From Nitriliruptoraceae bacterium (GTDB taxonomy: Bacteria > Actinomycetota > Nitriliruptoria > Nitriliruptorales > Nitriliruptoraceae): a stretch of DNA of 58,348 nt. Position 1 is the stretch's first letter. Every line of letters begins with the position of its first letter. The stretch is taken from the NCBI GenBank assembly GCA_003561535.1, contig PWWI01000284.1, forward strand, positions 1 to 58,348, in the 5' to 3' direction. The notes under the pieces were generated by a model. That model ran no database searches. It saw nothing but the letters and a program-made list of their open reading frames with translations, and was not told where the DNA came from. The translations under genes and the position numbers were made by a program. This document shows positions 9,118 to 17,857 of the stretch, piece after piece.

Positions 9118-9906
9118 GTGAGCCTGCCGAGCTTCCCCCACCTCGATCTCGTCGTCGACGGCCCCGTCGCCACGGTGACCCTCGACCGGCCCGAGGTCCT
9201 CAACGCCCTGTCGGTCGAGCTGCTGGAGTCGCTGACCGACGCCTGTGCCTGGCTGGGCGGTCGACCCGAGACGCGGGTGGTGGTGTTCACGGGTGCCGGC
9301 CGGACCTTCTCCGCCGGCGCGGACCTGTCCACGATGGAGCGTCTGCTGGGTGAGCCCACGGGTGCTCGGGCGGCGGCCGCCGCCGGCGACCGCGCGGCTT
9401 CGGCGATCGAGGCGCTGGATGCGGTCACGATCGCCGCCGTCCAGGGCCGGTGCGTCGGGGGAGGGGTCGTCCTGGTCCTGGCCTGCGACCTGCGGGTCGC
9501 CAGCGACACGGCCCGGTTCTCGATCCCCGAGGTGGATCTGGGCATCCCGCTGGCCTGGGGCGGCATCCCCCGGCTGCTCAGGGAGGTGCCCCCCGCGGTG
9601 GCCAGGGACCTGGTGTTGACCTGCCGGGAGTTCGACGCGGCCGAGGCCTACCAGCTCGGCCTGCTGTCCCGCGTCTGCCCGCCGGAGGAGCTCACCGACG
9701 TCGTCGGGACCCTCGCCGGGCAGCTGGCGCAGAAGGCGCAGCTGCCCGTGCGGGCGACCCTGGACGCGGTGCGGGCCACGCTGGGGATCGGGGCCCCGCA
9801 GGGCTGGTCGGATGCCGACACCCTGCTCGCGGCGGTTCGAGACCCCGAGTGCCGCTCGGCCGCCCAGCAGTACCTCCTGCGGGTCTTCGGGTCGCAGGAC
9901 GGCTGA
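9118..9906 (+). CDS. Enoyl-CoA hydratase/isomerase family protein
   Basis: 262 residues with the full crotonase fold signature. The two oxyanion-hole regions are present (GAGRTFSAGADLSTM and GRCVGGGVVLVLACDLRVAS), and DLGIPLAWGGIPRLLREVP matches the stretch that normally holds the catalytic glutamate. The expected second Glu is not obvious, so the reaction may be other than hydration. Crotonases act on acyl-CoA thioesters, mostly in fatty acid or amino acid breakdown. The GTG start has CTGGAG upstream. It is transcribed toward the L,D-transpeptidase gene with only 26 bp between stops. No beta-oxidation partner is adjacent. Confidence 0.85.
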   Translation: MSLPSFPHLDLVVDGPVATVTLDRPEVLNALSVELLESLTDACAWLGGRPETRVVVFTGAGRTFSAGADLSTMERLLGEPTGARAAAAAGDRAASAIEALDAVTIAAVQGRCVGGGVVLVLACDLRVASDTARFSIPEVDLGIPLAWGGIPRLLREVPPAVARDLVLTCREFDAAEAYQLGLLSRVCPPEELTDVVGTLAGQLAQKAQLPVRATLDAVRATLGIGAPQGWSDADTLLAAVRDPECRSAAQQYLLRVFGSQDG

Positions 9907-9932
9907 CTGGGCCGGGCGCGACGCGGCGCTGG

Positions 9933-11492
9933 TCAGCCGATCGACAGGATCGTCGACCCCGACGGCACCAGGTCGTAGAGCTCGACGACGTCGTCGTTGA
10001 ACATGCGCACGCAGCCGTTGGAGGCGGCCTCCCCGATCGAGTCCTCGTTGGGCGTGCCGTGGAAGCGGATCAGCGTGTCACCGCCACCTGGCCGGTTCCA
10101 GTTCAGTGCCCGCAGCCCCAGCGGGTTGTTCGGGCCGGGACCGATGCGGTCCGGGAGGTCGGCGCCCCACCGGTCACGCGCGGGGTTGACCCACGTCGGC
10201 TCGAAGCGCTTCGCGCCGACGACGAAGGTGCCCGTCGGGGTCGGGGATCCGCCCGTGCCGACGGCGACCGGCCAGCTGCGGGCGAGCTGACCGCCGCGGT
10301 GCAGTTCGAGCACCCGGTCGGTCTGGCGGACCACCAGCACGCTGTCGAAGGAGTCCCGGGTCAACGCGGGCCGCAGCGGGTTCACCGGCAGGGTGATCTC
10401 GTCCTCCGCTCCGACCAGGGCGGTGGTCACGAGCTGGCGGGCGGTACCCCGGTCCACGGCCTGGCCGTTGCGCTCCGGGGTCACCTCGACGCGACCGTCG
10501 CGGTAGCTGACGCTCGCCGAGACCGGGCTGATGTCGATCTCAGCGGCGATCCGGGCGACCGGATCCGCGAGGTCCTCGGCGCCGAGCCCCAGGGGCACCT
10601 CAGGGGCCGCTGACGGGTCGGCCAGGCTCGCGAGCACGACGGCCTCACCGTCCACCCGCGCCCCGACCTCGCGTGGGCTCAGCTGCCAGCGGCGGTCGCC
10701 GAAGCGCACCGCCACCTCGCGGTCGAGGGCGGCGGCCACGGCGGCGTCGGTGGTCGCAGCCGCCTGCTCGGCCTGCGCGGTCGTCAGCGCAGGCGGCAGC
10801 ACGCTCGTGGGGATCTCCACCTCGCTGTCGGTGGCGGTGTCCGCGTCGATCAGGGCTGCGGTGAGCGCCGCCGCCAGGGCCGCGGCGTCGACCTCCCGTC
10901 CTTCGGCGTGGGGCGTGACGTCGGCGGCCTCCCCGGTCCAGCTGACGGTGGCGTCGATCGGGTCGAGGTCGATGGGGTCGACCACCTCGGCGACCAGCGC
11001 CTCCTCGGCTGCCGGGTCCCGGTCGATGGTCACGTCCAGGGCCAGCTGGCTGGTGCTGCCGAACCACCGGGTGGCGACGAGGTCCGGCAGGGTCGCCTCG
11101 AGGGTGCCGGAGAAGGCGGCGTCGATGACCTCGTCGAGGTCGGTGGTGGCCCCGAGCTCACGTGGGGAGGTCGTCCAGGTGGCGACGTCGTGGGTCAGCG
11201 TGACCTGTCCGTCGAGGTAGCGGGCCAGCTCGGCCTCGACCAGGGCGGTCGCCTCGGCCCGGGTCGCGCCGCCGACGTCGACGCGATCGATGGTGACCCC
11301 GGGCAGCAGCTGCTCGCCGTCCCGGAGCTCCTGACCCCAGGAGGCCGCGGTGATCGACAGCGCCGCGGCGGCCCCCATGACCAGGACGAGGAGGACGGCG
11401 CCGGCCTGGAGCAGCCGTCGTCGCACCCGGCGCGGTCGGGAGGTCGTCGCCCCGGTGTCGGCGGCGGAAGCGGTGTCGTCCTGTAGCAGCAT
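9933..11492 (-). CDS. L,D-transpeptidase (YkuD domain) with VanW-like peptidoglycan-binding repeats
   Basis: 519 residues. After a short basic cytoplasmic part comes one transmembrane helix (LLQAGAVLLVLVMGAAAALS), then two PG_binding_4-type repeats (one starting near LPGVTIDRVDVGGATRAEA, the other after LTTAQAEQAAATTDAAV). The C-terminal YkuD domain has His478 in RFHGTPN and nucleophile Cys494 in ASNGCVRM. L,D-transpeptidases form 3-3 crosslinks between diaminopimelate residues in the cell wall, or attach proteins to it, outside the membrane. The ATG start has only a weak GGGGA upstream. DapB, which feeds diaminopimelate synthesis, is divergently transcribed next door. Confidence 0.92.
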   Translation of the reverse strand: MLLQDDTASAADTGATTSRPRRVRRRLLQAGAVLLVLVMGAAAALSITAASWGQELRDGEQLLPGVTIDRVDVGGATRAEATALVEAELARYLDGQVTLTHDVATWTTSPRELGATTDLDEVIDAAFSGTLEATLPDLVATRWFGSTSQLALDVTIDRDPAAEEALVAEVVDPIDLDPIDATVSWTGEAADVTPHAEGREVDAAALAAALTAALIDADTATDSEVEIPTSVLPPALTTAQAEQAAATTDAAVAAALDREVAVRFGDRRWQLSPREVGARVDGEAVVLASLADPSAAPEVPLGLGAEDLADPVARIAAEIDISPVSASVSYRDGRVEVTPERNGQAVDRGTARQLVTTALVGAEDEITLPVNPLRPALTRDSFDSVLVVRQTDRVLELHRGGQLARSWPVAVGTGGSPTPTGTFVVGAKRFEPTWVNPARDRWGADLPDRIGPGPNNPLGLRALNWNRPGGGDTLIRFHGTPNEDSIGEAASNGCVRMFNDDVVELYDLVPSGSTILSIG

Positions 11493-11551
11493 GTCGTCCC
11501 CGGATGTTGCGCGACACCTGCTCCGAGGTGCTCGGTTACTGTCCGTGAGGT

Positions 11552-11606
11552 GTGCACGCTACTTCCGTGCACGCTCCGATGCTATCCGTAGCCGGTGTGT
11601 GCACGC
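11552..11606. repeat. Three direct copies of GTGCACGC between the L,D-transpeptidase and dapB genes
   Basis: GTGCACGC occurs at 11552-11559, 11567-11574 and 11599-11606. The core GTGCAC is self-complementary. The 192-bp divergent gap otherwise holds a TAGGCT box for dapB. A regulator binding site is possible. Confidence 0.35.
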
Positions 11607-11642
11607 CGGCTTGCGTCGCCGCGGTCGCCGCGCATCGACCGT

Positions 11643-11648
11643 TAGGCT
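11643..11648 (+). promoter_or_regulatory. -10-like box TAGGCT of dapB
   Basis: TAGGCT fits the actinobacterial -10 pattern and lies 36 nt before the dapB GTG. Confidence 0.4.
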
Positions 11649-11684
11649 CGGGGAGCCCACCGTCGTCGGACAACGAGGTAGCAG

Positions 11685-12473
11685 GTGCGGATCGGGGTCG
11701 TGGGAGCAGGGGGCCGCATGGGCTCGGAGGTGTGTCGAGCCGTGGCGGCCACCGATGACCTGCAGCTCGTCGCCGCGGTGGATCCGGGTGCGACGGGTCG
11801 GCACCTCGGTGACGTCGCCGGCCTCGACGGCGTGGCCGGCGAGGTGGTGGTCGCCGATCATCTCGACGCCCTGACCGCCGCGGGGGTGGAGGTGGCCGTG
11901 GAGTTCTCGGGCCCGGCCACCGTGGGCGACAACCTCGCCTGGCTTCTGGAGCACGACCTCCACGCCGTCGTCGGGGCGACGGGGCTGACCGAGGCGGACC
12001 TCGAGCGTGCCCGAGCCGCGGCCGCCGCGTCGGTGGGCAACGCCCTGATCGCCCCGAACTTCGCGATCGGCGCCGTGCTCCTCATGCGCTTCGCCGAGGA
12101 GGCCGCCCGGCACCTGCCCCACGTCGAGGTGGTGGAGCTGCACCACGACCGCAAGGTCGACGCCCCGTCGGGCACGGCCCTGCGCACCGCCGAGCTGATC
12201 GCCGCGGCGCGTCCCGAGGTCCCCGACGCCCCTGCTGGTGACGACGCCCACCCCGGCGCGCGAGGCGCGACGCACCGGGGGGTGAGGGTCCACAGCGTGC
12301 GGTTACCCGGCCTGGTCGCACACCAGGAGGTCATCTTCGGCGGTCAGGGCCAGACGCTGACGATCCGGCACGACTCCATCGATCGCAGCTCCTTCATGCC
12401 AGGGGTCCTGCTGGCCTGCCGGCGGGTGGCGGAGCTGGACGGCGTCGTGATCGGCCTCGATGCCGTGCTGTGA
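11685..12473 (+). CDS. dapB: 4-hydroxy-tetrahydrodipicolinate reductase
   Basis: 262 residues. It reduces the DapA product with NAD(P)H in the diaminopimelate/lysine pathway. The nucleotide loop VGAGGRMG is at the N-terminus, and the catalytic motif ELHHDRKVDAPSGTAL is intact, with the HH pair, the Lys and the Gly-Thr that binds substrate. The loop GRNFAIG-type stretch reads APNFAIGAVL. The GTG at 11685 follows ACGAGG. It converges on the RNase Z gene with 24 bp between stops. dapA lies about 10 kb downstream on the same strand rather than adjacent. Confidence 0.95.
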   Translation: MRIGVVGAGGRMGSEVCRAVAATDDLQLVAAVDPGATGRHLGDVAGLDGVAGEVVVADHLDALTAAGVEVAVEFSGPATVGDNLAWLLEHDLHAVVGATGLTEADLERARAAAAASVGNALIAPNFAIGAVLLMRFAEEAARHLPHVEVVELHHDRKVDAPSGTALRTAELIAAARPEVPDAPAGDDAHPGARGATHRGVRVHSVRLPGLVAHQEVIFGGQGQTLTIRHDSIDRSSFMPGVLLACRRVAELDGVVIGLDAVL

Positions 12474-12497
12474 GATCGGCCCGCCGGGGCCGCGTCG

Positions 12498-13430
12498 TCA
12501 CCCCGGTGCTGCGGGCACGACCGGGCCCGACAGGGGGATCAGGTCCAGGTCGCTGGCCACGTGGAGGTCGAGGGTCGGGGCAGCCCGACGGGCCTCGGCC
12601 AGGTGCCTCTCGGTCCCCGGGTAGCGCCGCGAGAGGTGGGTCAGGACGGCCCGATGGACGCCGGCGTCGGCGGCGATGCGGGCGGCCTGCGCCGCGGTGA
12701 GGTGGCCCGACTCCTCGGCGACGTCGCGTTCGCTCTCGAGGAAGGTCGCCTCGATCAGCAGCAGATCGGCGTCGGCAGCCAGCTCGTTGGCGCCCTCGCA
12801 CCTGCGGGTGTCCATGATGTGGGCGACGCTGACCGGTCGGCGCGTGACGCTGACCTCCTCGAGCCGGATCGTCCGCCCGGCGTGCCGGATCGATCCCCGA
12901 TCGACCAGTTCGCTGCGTGCCTCGTGGGGGATCTGCAGGGCGTCCAGCTGCTCCGGGAGCAGCCGCACGCCCGCTGGCTGGACGAACCGCCACCCCAGGG
13001 TGGGGATCGAGTGGGAGAGCTCCCGGGCGTGGATCTCCAGCGGCGGGTCGGTGCTGACCACGCCGGGTCCGGTCGGTGCGGAGCGGACGTTGGCCGAGGT
13101 GGCGCTGGCACTGGCGTGACACAGCGCATCGATGTACGGCGTCGCGTGGTGTGGGTGGTGCACCGTCACACGCTTGGTCACCCCATCGAGCGCCATCCGC
13201 TGGAGGACACCGGGGAGCCCGAGGCAGTGGTCGCCGTGGGCGTGGGGGATACAGACGCGGTCGATGGCCGAGGCCGGGATCTGGGCCAGCGAGAGCTGCC
13301 GCTGGGTCCCCTCACCCGGATCGAGCAGGACGCCGTGACCGTCGAACCGGAGCAGCGCGCCGTGGTGCGCACGCTCACGGGTGGGTACCTGACTCGCCGT
13401 GCCCAGCACGACGAGCTCGCGTCCTGACAC
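12498..13430 (-). CDS. rnz: Ribonuclease Z (tRNA 3' endonuclease, metallo-beta-lactamase fold)
   Basis: 310 residues from the GTG at 13430, preceded by AGGAG at 8 nt; the frame continues upstream but there is Arg/Pro-rich and not conserved. RNase Z removes the 3' trailer of precursor tRNAs. Metal-binding motif II reads HAHGDH, followed by GLPGVL as in the family. The central AHIMDTRRC and late LLIEATFLES segments match the family's other zinc-ligand regions, and HLSRRYPG near the end holds the last histidine. It is divergent from the PPR gene across a 360-bp gap, so the two neighbours both look RNA-related. Confidence 0.88.
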   Translation of the reverse strand: MSGRELVVLGTASQVPTRERAHHGALLRFDGHGVLLDPGEGTQRQLSLAQIPASAIDRVCIPHAHGDHCLGLPGVLQRMALDGVTKRVTVHHPHHATPYIDALCHASASATSANVRSAPTGPGVVSTDPPLEIHARELSHSIPTLGWRFVQPAGVRLLPEQLDALQIPHEARSELVDRGSIRHAGRTIRLEEVSVTRRPVSVAHIMDTRRCEGANELAADADLLLIEATFLESERDVAEESGHLTAAQAARIAADAGVHRAVLTHLSRRYPGTERHLAEARRAAPTLDLHVASDLDLIPLSGPVVPAAPG

Positions 13431-13790
13431 CTCGTCGCTCCTGGGTAGCGGGTCCTCCAGCGACCGTAGTCGAGGGTTCTCCGGGCGACGGGGTGACGTT
13501 CGGAGGCGCTCGGGACCGAGGTCGGTCTGGGCCCACGGTCCGGGGGGAGCCGGCAGGCCCGTCGGACCCGCGCCGCGGCGCCTCGGTGCCGCAGGTCGCT
13601 GCGTCCTCGGTGGGTCGGCGGTAGCACGCCCGGTTGTCGGTCGTCGTCCACGCCTGACAGGCGCTACGGTCCCAGCCCCGGCTGAGGGTCGGCCGGACAC
13701 GGGTGCGCGTGGGTGAGCGCACCGGCCTGTGGGGACCCGGACGCCAGGGCGTGCCGTCGGTCCCCGCCGGGATCCAAGGAGGGCGGCCTC
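13431..13790. other. 360-bp divergent gap between rnz and the PPR gene
   Basis: No gene is supported here. The rnz SD lies at the left edge. On the right is a -10-like TACGGT (13665-13670), then about 110 nt of leader and a strong SD (AAGGAGG, 13776-13782) 8 nt before the GTG at 13791. Nothing else stands out. Confidence 0.5.
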
Positions 13791-15659
13791 GTGACCGAGC
13801 GCGACACCTACCTGGAAGCGCTACAGCGTTTCGCCGGCGATCTGCGGATGGTGCAGCAGGTCGAAGCGTCGATGGAGACCCGCGGGGTCACGTTCACCGC
13901 GGACCACTACGAGCTCCTGGTGGCCACCTACCTCGGTGCTCGTGACCTGGCCGGGGCCCAACGGCTCTTCGACCGCATGGCGAAGGACGGCATCACCCCG
14001 CCGGCGTCGGTGCGCTGGGACGTCGCCCTGGCCACGGCCCGCGCCGGACGCACCGCCGAGGCCCTGACGCTGCTCGACCAGCTCCACGCCGAGGGTGTGG
14101 AACCGGAGCCCAGGCACGCCCACGGGGTGCTGAGCGTCTACCTCGGTGCGGGGCGGTTCCCCGCCGCCCGCGCGGTGCTCCGGCAGATGGCCCAGCGAGG
14201 GCAGGCTGCCACCCCGGCGGAGTACGAGCGGTTCCTCCGCGACTGCCTGGATCGTCGCGCCATCAAGGACACGCGGACGATCGTCGACCTGATGCTCCAG
14301 GTCGACCAGCGTCCGGCGCCGGGCCTGGCCACCCAGCTCGTGGCCATGATCGCCCGTGCGGGACACACCGATCGGGCGCTGGAGCTGCTGGAGCGGCTCC
14401 GGGGGGCCGGGGTCGAGCTCCCCGGGGACGTCCACACCGAGCTGCTGCTGGCCCACGCCAAGGCCGGCGACGCCGAGGCCGCGCAGGCAGCGCTCGGTGC
14501 GATGCGTGCGGGTGGTATCGAGCCCACGAGCTTCCACCGCAACGCGGTGCTCGAAGCCCGCCTCGCCGCCGAGGATGTCGACGGTGCCTGGGCGGACGCC
14601 CTCGCGCTGGCCGCCGACGGGCGGATCCCCTCGGGCGCGAACCTGGAGGGGCTGATCGACGTCTCGCTGACGAAGGGGCGGCGGGCGGCCGCCAGTGGCG
14701 TGCTGGACTGGATGGTGATCCTCGGTGTCCCGGTGCCACCGGCGAAGGCGGCCGAGGTCCTGACGCGCCACCTGAAAGCGGGCGAGCTGGACACCGCCTG
14801 GGCGTTGTTCGAGGAACTGACCGCGCGGGGCGTGCCGGCCGATCGTCGCGTCGCCCGGGATCTGGTCGAGCGGCTCGTCAGGGCCGGCAGGCTCGACGAG
14901 GCGGCGGGGCTGCTCGAGCGGCTCCGCGCCGCAGGCACCCTCACCCACGGGCGGCACTTCGGGTCTTTGCTGCAGGCGTTGGTGGGCGCCAAGCGGATGG
15001 ATGATGCGGTGGCGATGCTCGAGCGCATGCTCGCCGCGGGGGTCACGCCGACGAGTGCGGACGCCTCGAAGCTCCTGGGCGCCCTGATCAAGGCCAAGGA
15101 GTACGAGCGTGCCGGAGCGCTGATCGCCAGCCTGCAAGATGCCGGGGTGAGCGTCGACGAGCCGACCTACCGGGAGTTGATGTGGGCCCACGCCCGGGCC
15201 GGCGAGCACGAGCCGGCGCAGGCGATGTACGACCGGATGGTCGCCGCTGGGATCCCCCCGGACGAGCGGCACCAGAAGGCGCTGGAGTGGGCCTCCGGTG
15301 AGACCCGGCGGCGGCTGCCGGACGAGCCGGGTGGCGGTGCGGCTGCACCCGAGCCGATGCCGGAGCCTGCGGTGGCTCCGGCGCCTGAGGAGCCTGCTGC
15401 CACCCCGGCGCCTGAGGAGCCTGCTGCCACCCCGGCGCCTGAGGAAGCGGTCCCCGCGGCAGCGGCGGAGGAGTGGTCCGCTGACGAGCCGGCCGAGGCG
15501 CAGGCCTCCGTGCCGGCGCCGGACGAAGCAGCGGCCACGCCGGTTGCTCGGCTCGATCTCACCCCGCCCCCGCCTGCGGACGGGCCGCGGGACGAGCCGC
15601 CGGCGCCCGGTGAGCAGGAGCCGGACGACCCGGAGAGCCCGCCGGCGACCGGCGGCTGA
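13791..15659 (+). CDS. Bacterial pentatricopeptide-repeat (PPR) protein
   Basis: 622 residues from the GTG at 13791, chosen for its AAGGAGG at 8 nt; an upstream in-frame extension is not protein-like. Residues 38-492 divide exactly into thirteen 35-residue units with no insertion or gap, after one weak 33-residue unit (5-37). The units share PPR hallmarks: a turn such as RAGRTAEA or KAGELDTA in the middle, and a G-I/V-x-P end. TPR units would be 34 residues and end differently. PPR arrays bind single-stranded RNA; they are abundant in plant organelles but rare in bacteria. The last 130 residues are acidic and Pro/Ala-rich, with a 9-residue PAPEEPAAT repeat. No signal peptide, nuclease or deaminase domain is seen. 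Residues at the presumed base-reading positions vary widely, so no RNA target can be proposed. Confidence 0.82.
   Translation: MTERDTYLEALQRFAGDLRMVQQVEASMETRGVTFTADHYELLVATYLGARDLAGAQRLFDRMAKDGITPPASVRWDVALATARAGRTAEALTLLDQLHAEGVEPEPRHAHGVLSVYLGAGRFPAARAVLRQMAQRGQAATPAEYERFLRDCLDRRAIKDTRTIVDLMLQVDQRPAPGLATQLVAMIARAGHTDRALELLERLRGAGVELPGDVHTELLLAHAKAGDAEAAQAALGAMRAGGIEPTSFHRNAVLEARLAAEDVDGAWADALALAADGRIPSGANLEGLIDVSLTKGRRAAASGVLDWMVILGVPVPPAKAAEVLTRHLKAGELDTAWALFEELTARGVPADRRVARDLVERLVRAGRLDEAAGLLERLRAAGTLTHGRHFGSLLQALVGAKRMDDAVAMLERMLAAGVTPTSADASKLLGALIKAKEYERAGALIASLQDAGVSVDEPTYRELMWAHARAGEHEPAQAMYDRMVAAGIPPDERHQKALEWASGETRRRLPDEPGGGAAAPEPMPEPAVAPAPEEPAATPAPEEPAATPAPEEAVPAAAAEEWSADEPAEAQASVPAPDEAAATPVARLDLTPPPPADGPRDEPPAPGEQEPDDPESPPATGG
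15378..15445 (+). repeat. 27-bp in-frame tandem repeat in the PPR gene tail
   Basis: Two identical 27-bp copies (15378-15404 and 15405-15431) and a 14-bp partial third encode PAPEEPAAT units. Repeat number could change without breaking the frame. Confidence 0.9.
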
Positions 15660-15681
15660 GCTCGCGAGCAACCGGCGGGCC

Positions 15682-15717
15682 GTGCGAGAAGCAGCGGACT
15701 ATCGCTGTTTCTCGCAC
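15682..15717. repeat. Long hairpin with loop GACTAT after the PPR gene (copy 1)
   Basis: GTGCGAGAAGCAGCG at 15682-15696 pairs with 15703-15717 over 15 bp, with a single G-T wobble, around loop GACTAT. It lies 23 bp past the PPR stop. It has no T-tract, so it is only possibly a terminator. A related copy lies at 15753-15790. Confidence 0.6.
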
Positions 15718-15752
15718 TCCAGGTCGGGTTCGCGCGGTTCGGGCACCGGATC

Positions 15753-15790
15753 CGCGCGAGTTCCAGCGACTATCGGCTGCTTCTCGCGCG
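15753..15790. repeat. Related hairpin with loop containing GACTATC (copy 2)
   Basis: CGCGCGAG pairs with CTCGCGCG and CAGC pairs with GCTG, separated by a 3x3 internal mismatch. The apex again contains GACTATCG. Both arms resemble copy 1 (CGAGAAGCAGC), so the two hairpins look like members of one palindromic repeat family. Confidence 0.5.
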
Positions 15791-15810
15791 CGGCGCGCGG
15801 CGGGCGGCGG

Positions 15811-15880
15811 GCGGCGGGCCGCCCCGGGTGCGCGCGACGGGCGGCGGGCCGCCCCGGGTGCGGGCGGCGGACGGCGGGCC
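15811..15880. repeat. 30-bp tandem repeat between convergent PPR and ABC genes
   Basis: The first 22 bases of the unit (GCGGCGGGCC then GCCCCGGGTGCG) are identical at 15811 and 15841. A partial third copy ends near 15880. Confidence 0.75.
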
Positions 15881-15909
15881 GATCACGACCCCGCGGCACT
15901 CCGGTGCGA

Positions 15910-17781
15910 TCACCCGACCCCGACCAGCTGCGTGCGGGCCAACTCGGCGTACAGGCCTCCAGCCGCCAGCAGTTCGGTGTGGGTCCCGCGTTCCGCGATC
16001 CGCCCGGCGTCGAGCACCACGATCTGGTCGGCGTCCACCACCGTGGACAAGCGGTGGGCGATCACCAGGCTGGTCCGACCATGCAGCGTCTCCTTCAAGG
16101 CCGCCTGCACCAGGCGCTCGGACTCGGTGTCGAGGTGGGCGGTCGCCTCGTCCAGGACGACGATGGCGGGGTCCTTGAGCAGCACCCGGGCGATCGACAG
16201 CCGCTGCTTCTCGCCGCCGGACAGGCGGTACCCACGCTCGCCGACGATGGTGTCGTAGCCGTCGGGCAGGGCCGCGATCGTGTCGTGGATGCGGGCGGCG
16301 CGGGCGACCCGCACCAGGTCGGCATCGCTGGCATCGGGTCGGGCGTAGCGGAGGTTGACCGCGATCGAGTCGTGGAACAGGTGCGGATCCTGGCTGACCA
16401 CCCCGACAGCATCGGCGACCGAGGCCAGCGTCAGATCGCGGACGTCGTGGCCGTCGATGAGGACGGCTCCCTCGGTGACGTCGTGGAGCCGGGGGACCAG
16501 CGAGGACAGCGTCGACTTGCCCGCGCCGGAGCGCCCGACCAGGGCGACCATCGCGCCGGGTGCGATGTCCAGGTCGATGTCGCGCAGGATCCAGTCCGAG
16601 GCGTCGTCGCCGTGCTCGGCGGTCGGACCCTCCAACGAGACCAGGTGCGAGCCGCTGGCAGCGGGGAACCGGAACCACACGTGGTCGAAGGTGACCCGGC
16701 CGACCGGGTGCGTGAGCTCGACCGCATCCGGGGCGTCCTCGATCGGTCGCGGCAGGTCCACCACCTCGAAGACCCGCTCGAAGCTCACGAGCGCGGTCAT
16801 CAGGTCGACGCGGGCGTTCGAGAGCTGGGCCAGGGGGCCGTAGAGCTGCGTCACGTACAACCCGAGCGCCACCACGGTCCCGATCTGGATATCCGCCGCG
16901 TCGCCGATCACCAGCCACCCTCCGACCAGGTAGACCAGTGCCGTGGCCAGGGCGCCGACCAGCCCGAGCGAGGCGAACAGCGCCCGACCGGTCATGGCCT
17001 GCTTGACACCGATGGCGGCGACCCGCTCGGCCTTGTCGTGGAAGGTCTCCACCTCGCGGTCGATGCGACCGAACAGCTTGACCAGCAGCGCGCCGGCCAC
17101 GTGGAAGCGCTCGGTCATGACGGTGTTCATCTCCGCGTTCAGGCCCATGCCTTCGCGTGAGAGCGCCTGGAGCCGGCGCCCGACGACGCGGGCGGGGACG
17201 ATGAACAGCGGGAGCAGGGAGACGGCGATGAGCGTCACCCGCCACTCCAGGGTGAACATCACGATCAGCGTGATCGTCACGCCGATCAGGTTGTCGACGA
17301 TCCCGCCCAACGTGCCCGTCAGGGCACGTTGCGCGCCGATCACGTCGTTGTTCAGCCGGGTGATCAGCGACCCGGTCTGCGTCCGCGTGAAGAAGGCGAT
17401 CGGCATCGTGTGCACGTGCCGGTAGAGCATCGTACGCAGGTCGAGGATCAGCTCCTCGCCGATGGATGCCGACAGCCACCGTTCCGCCATCGACACGACG
17501 GCGACCACGAGCCCGACGCCGACCAGTCCGACGAACAGCCACACCAACTGCTGGCGGTCCTCATCGGGGATCGCCCCGTCGATGATCTCACGGATCAGCA
17601 GCGGCGGCGCGGCCGAGACCGCCGCTGCCAGGACGATCAGCCCGACGAACCCGAGCAGCCGTCGGCGGTAGGGGCGGGCGAGGCCCCAGGCCCGTCTGGC
17701 CACCGTGCGGTCAAGCCCGCGCGACCTGAGCTCCGCGGCATCGCCCATCGGTCGCAGCGGCATCCCGCCATGTCCTCGCAC
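15910..17781 (-). CDS. ABC exporter, fused permease and ATPase (half-transporter)
   Basis: 623 residues from the GTG at 17781, which has AGGAG at 8 nt; ATG 17763 is an alternative. The N-terminal half has about six membrane helices of the type I exporter fold. The C-terminal ATPase has Walker A GRSGAGKST, Q-loop VSQDPHLFHDSI, signature LSGGEKQRLSIAR, Walker B IVVLDEAT and H-loop IAHRLSTV, all intact. Such half-transporters work as dimers exporting lipids, peptides or drugs. No second half-transporter is adjacent, so a homodimer is likely. It is divergent from the SGNH hydrolase gene across 90 bp. The substrate is unknown. Confidence 0.92.
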   Translation of the reverse strand: MRGHGGMPLRPMGDAAELRSRGLDRTVARRAWGLARPYRRRLLGFVGLIVLAAAVSAAPPLLIREIIDGAIPDEDRQQLVWLFVGLVGVGLVVAVVSMAERWLSASIGEELILDLRTMLYRHVHTMPIAFFTRTQTGSLITRLNNDVIGAQRALTGTLGGIVDNLIGVTITLIVMFTLEWRVTLIAVSLLPLFIVPARVVGRRLQALSREGMGLNAEMNTVMTERFHVAGALLVKLFGRIDREVETFHDKAERVAAIGVKQAMTGRALFASLGLVGALATALVYLVGGWLVIGDAADIQIGTVVALGLYVTQLYGPLAQLSNARVDLMTALVSFERVFEVVDLPRPIEDAPDAVELTHPVGRVTFDHVWFRFPAASGSHLVSLEGPTAEHGDDASDWILRDIDLDIAPGAMVALVGRSGAGKSTLSSLVPRLHDVTEGAVLIDGHDVRDLTLASVADAVGVVSQDPHLFHDSIAVNLRYARPDASDADLVRVARAARIHDTIAALPDGYDTIVGERGYRLSGGEKQRLSIARVLLKDPAIVVLDEATAHLDTESERLVQAALKETLHGRTSLVIAHRLSTVVDADQIVVLDAGRIAERGTHTELLAAGGLYAELARTQLVGVG

Positions 17782-17857
17782 CTGCCTGCTCCTCGTACGT
17801 CGCGTCGGAGGCGTTGCCCCCGGCGTCCTCCGGAGCGACGGGCGGCGCATCCGGTCC

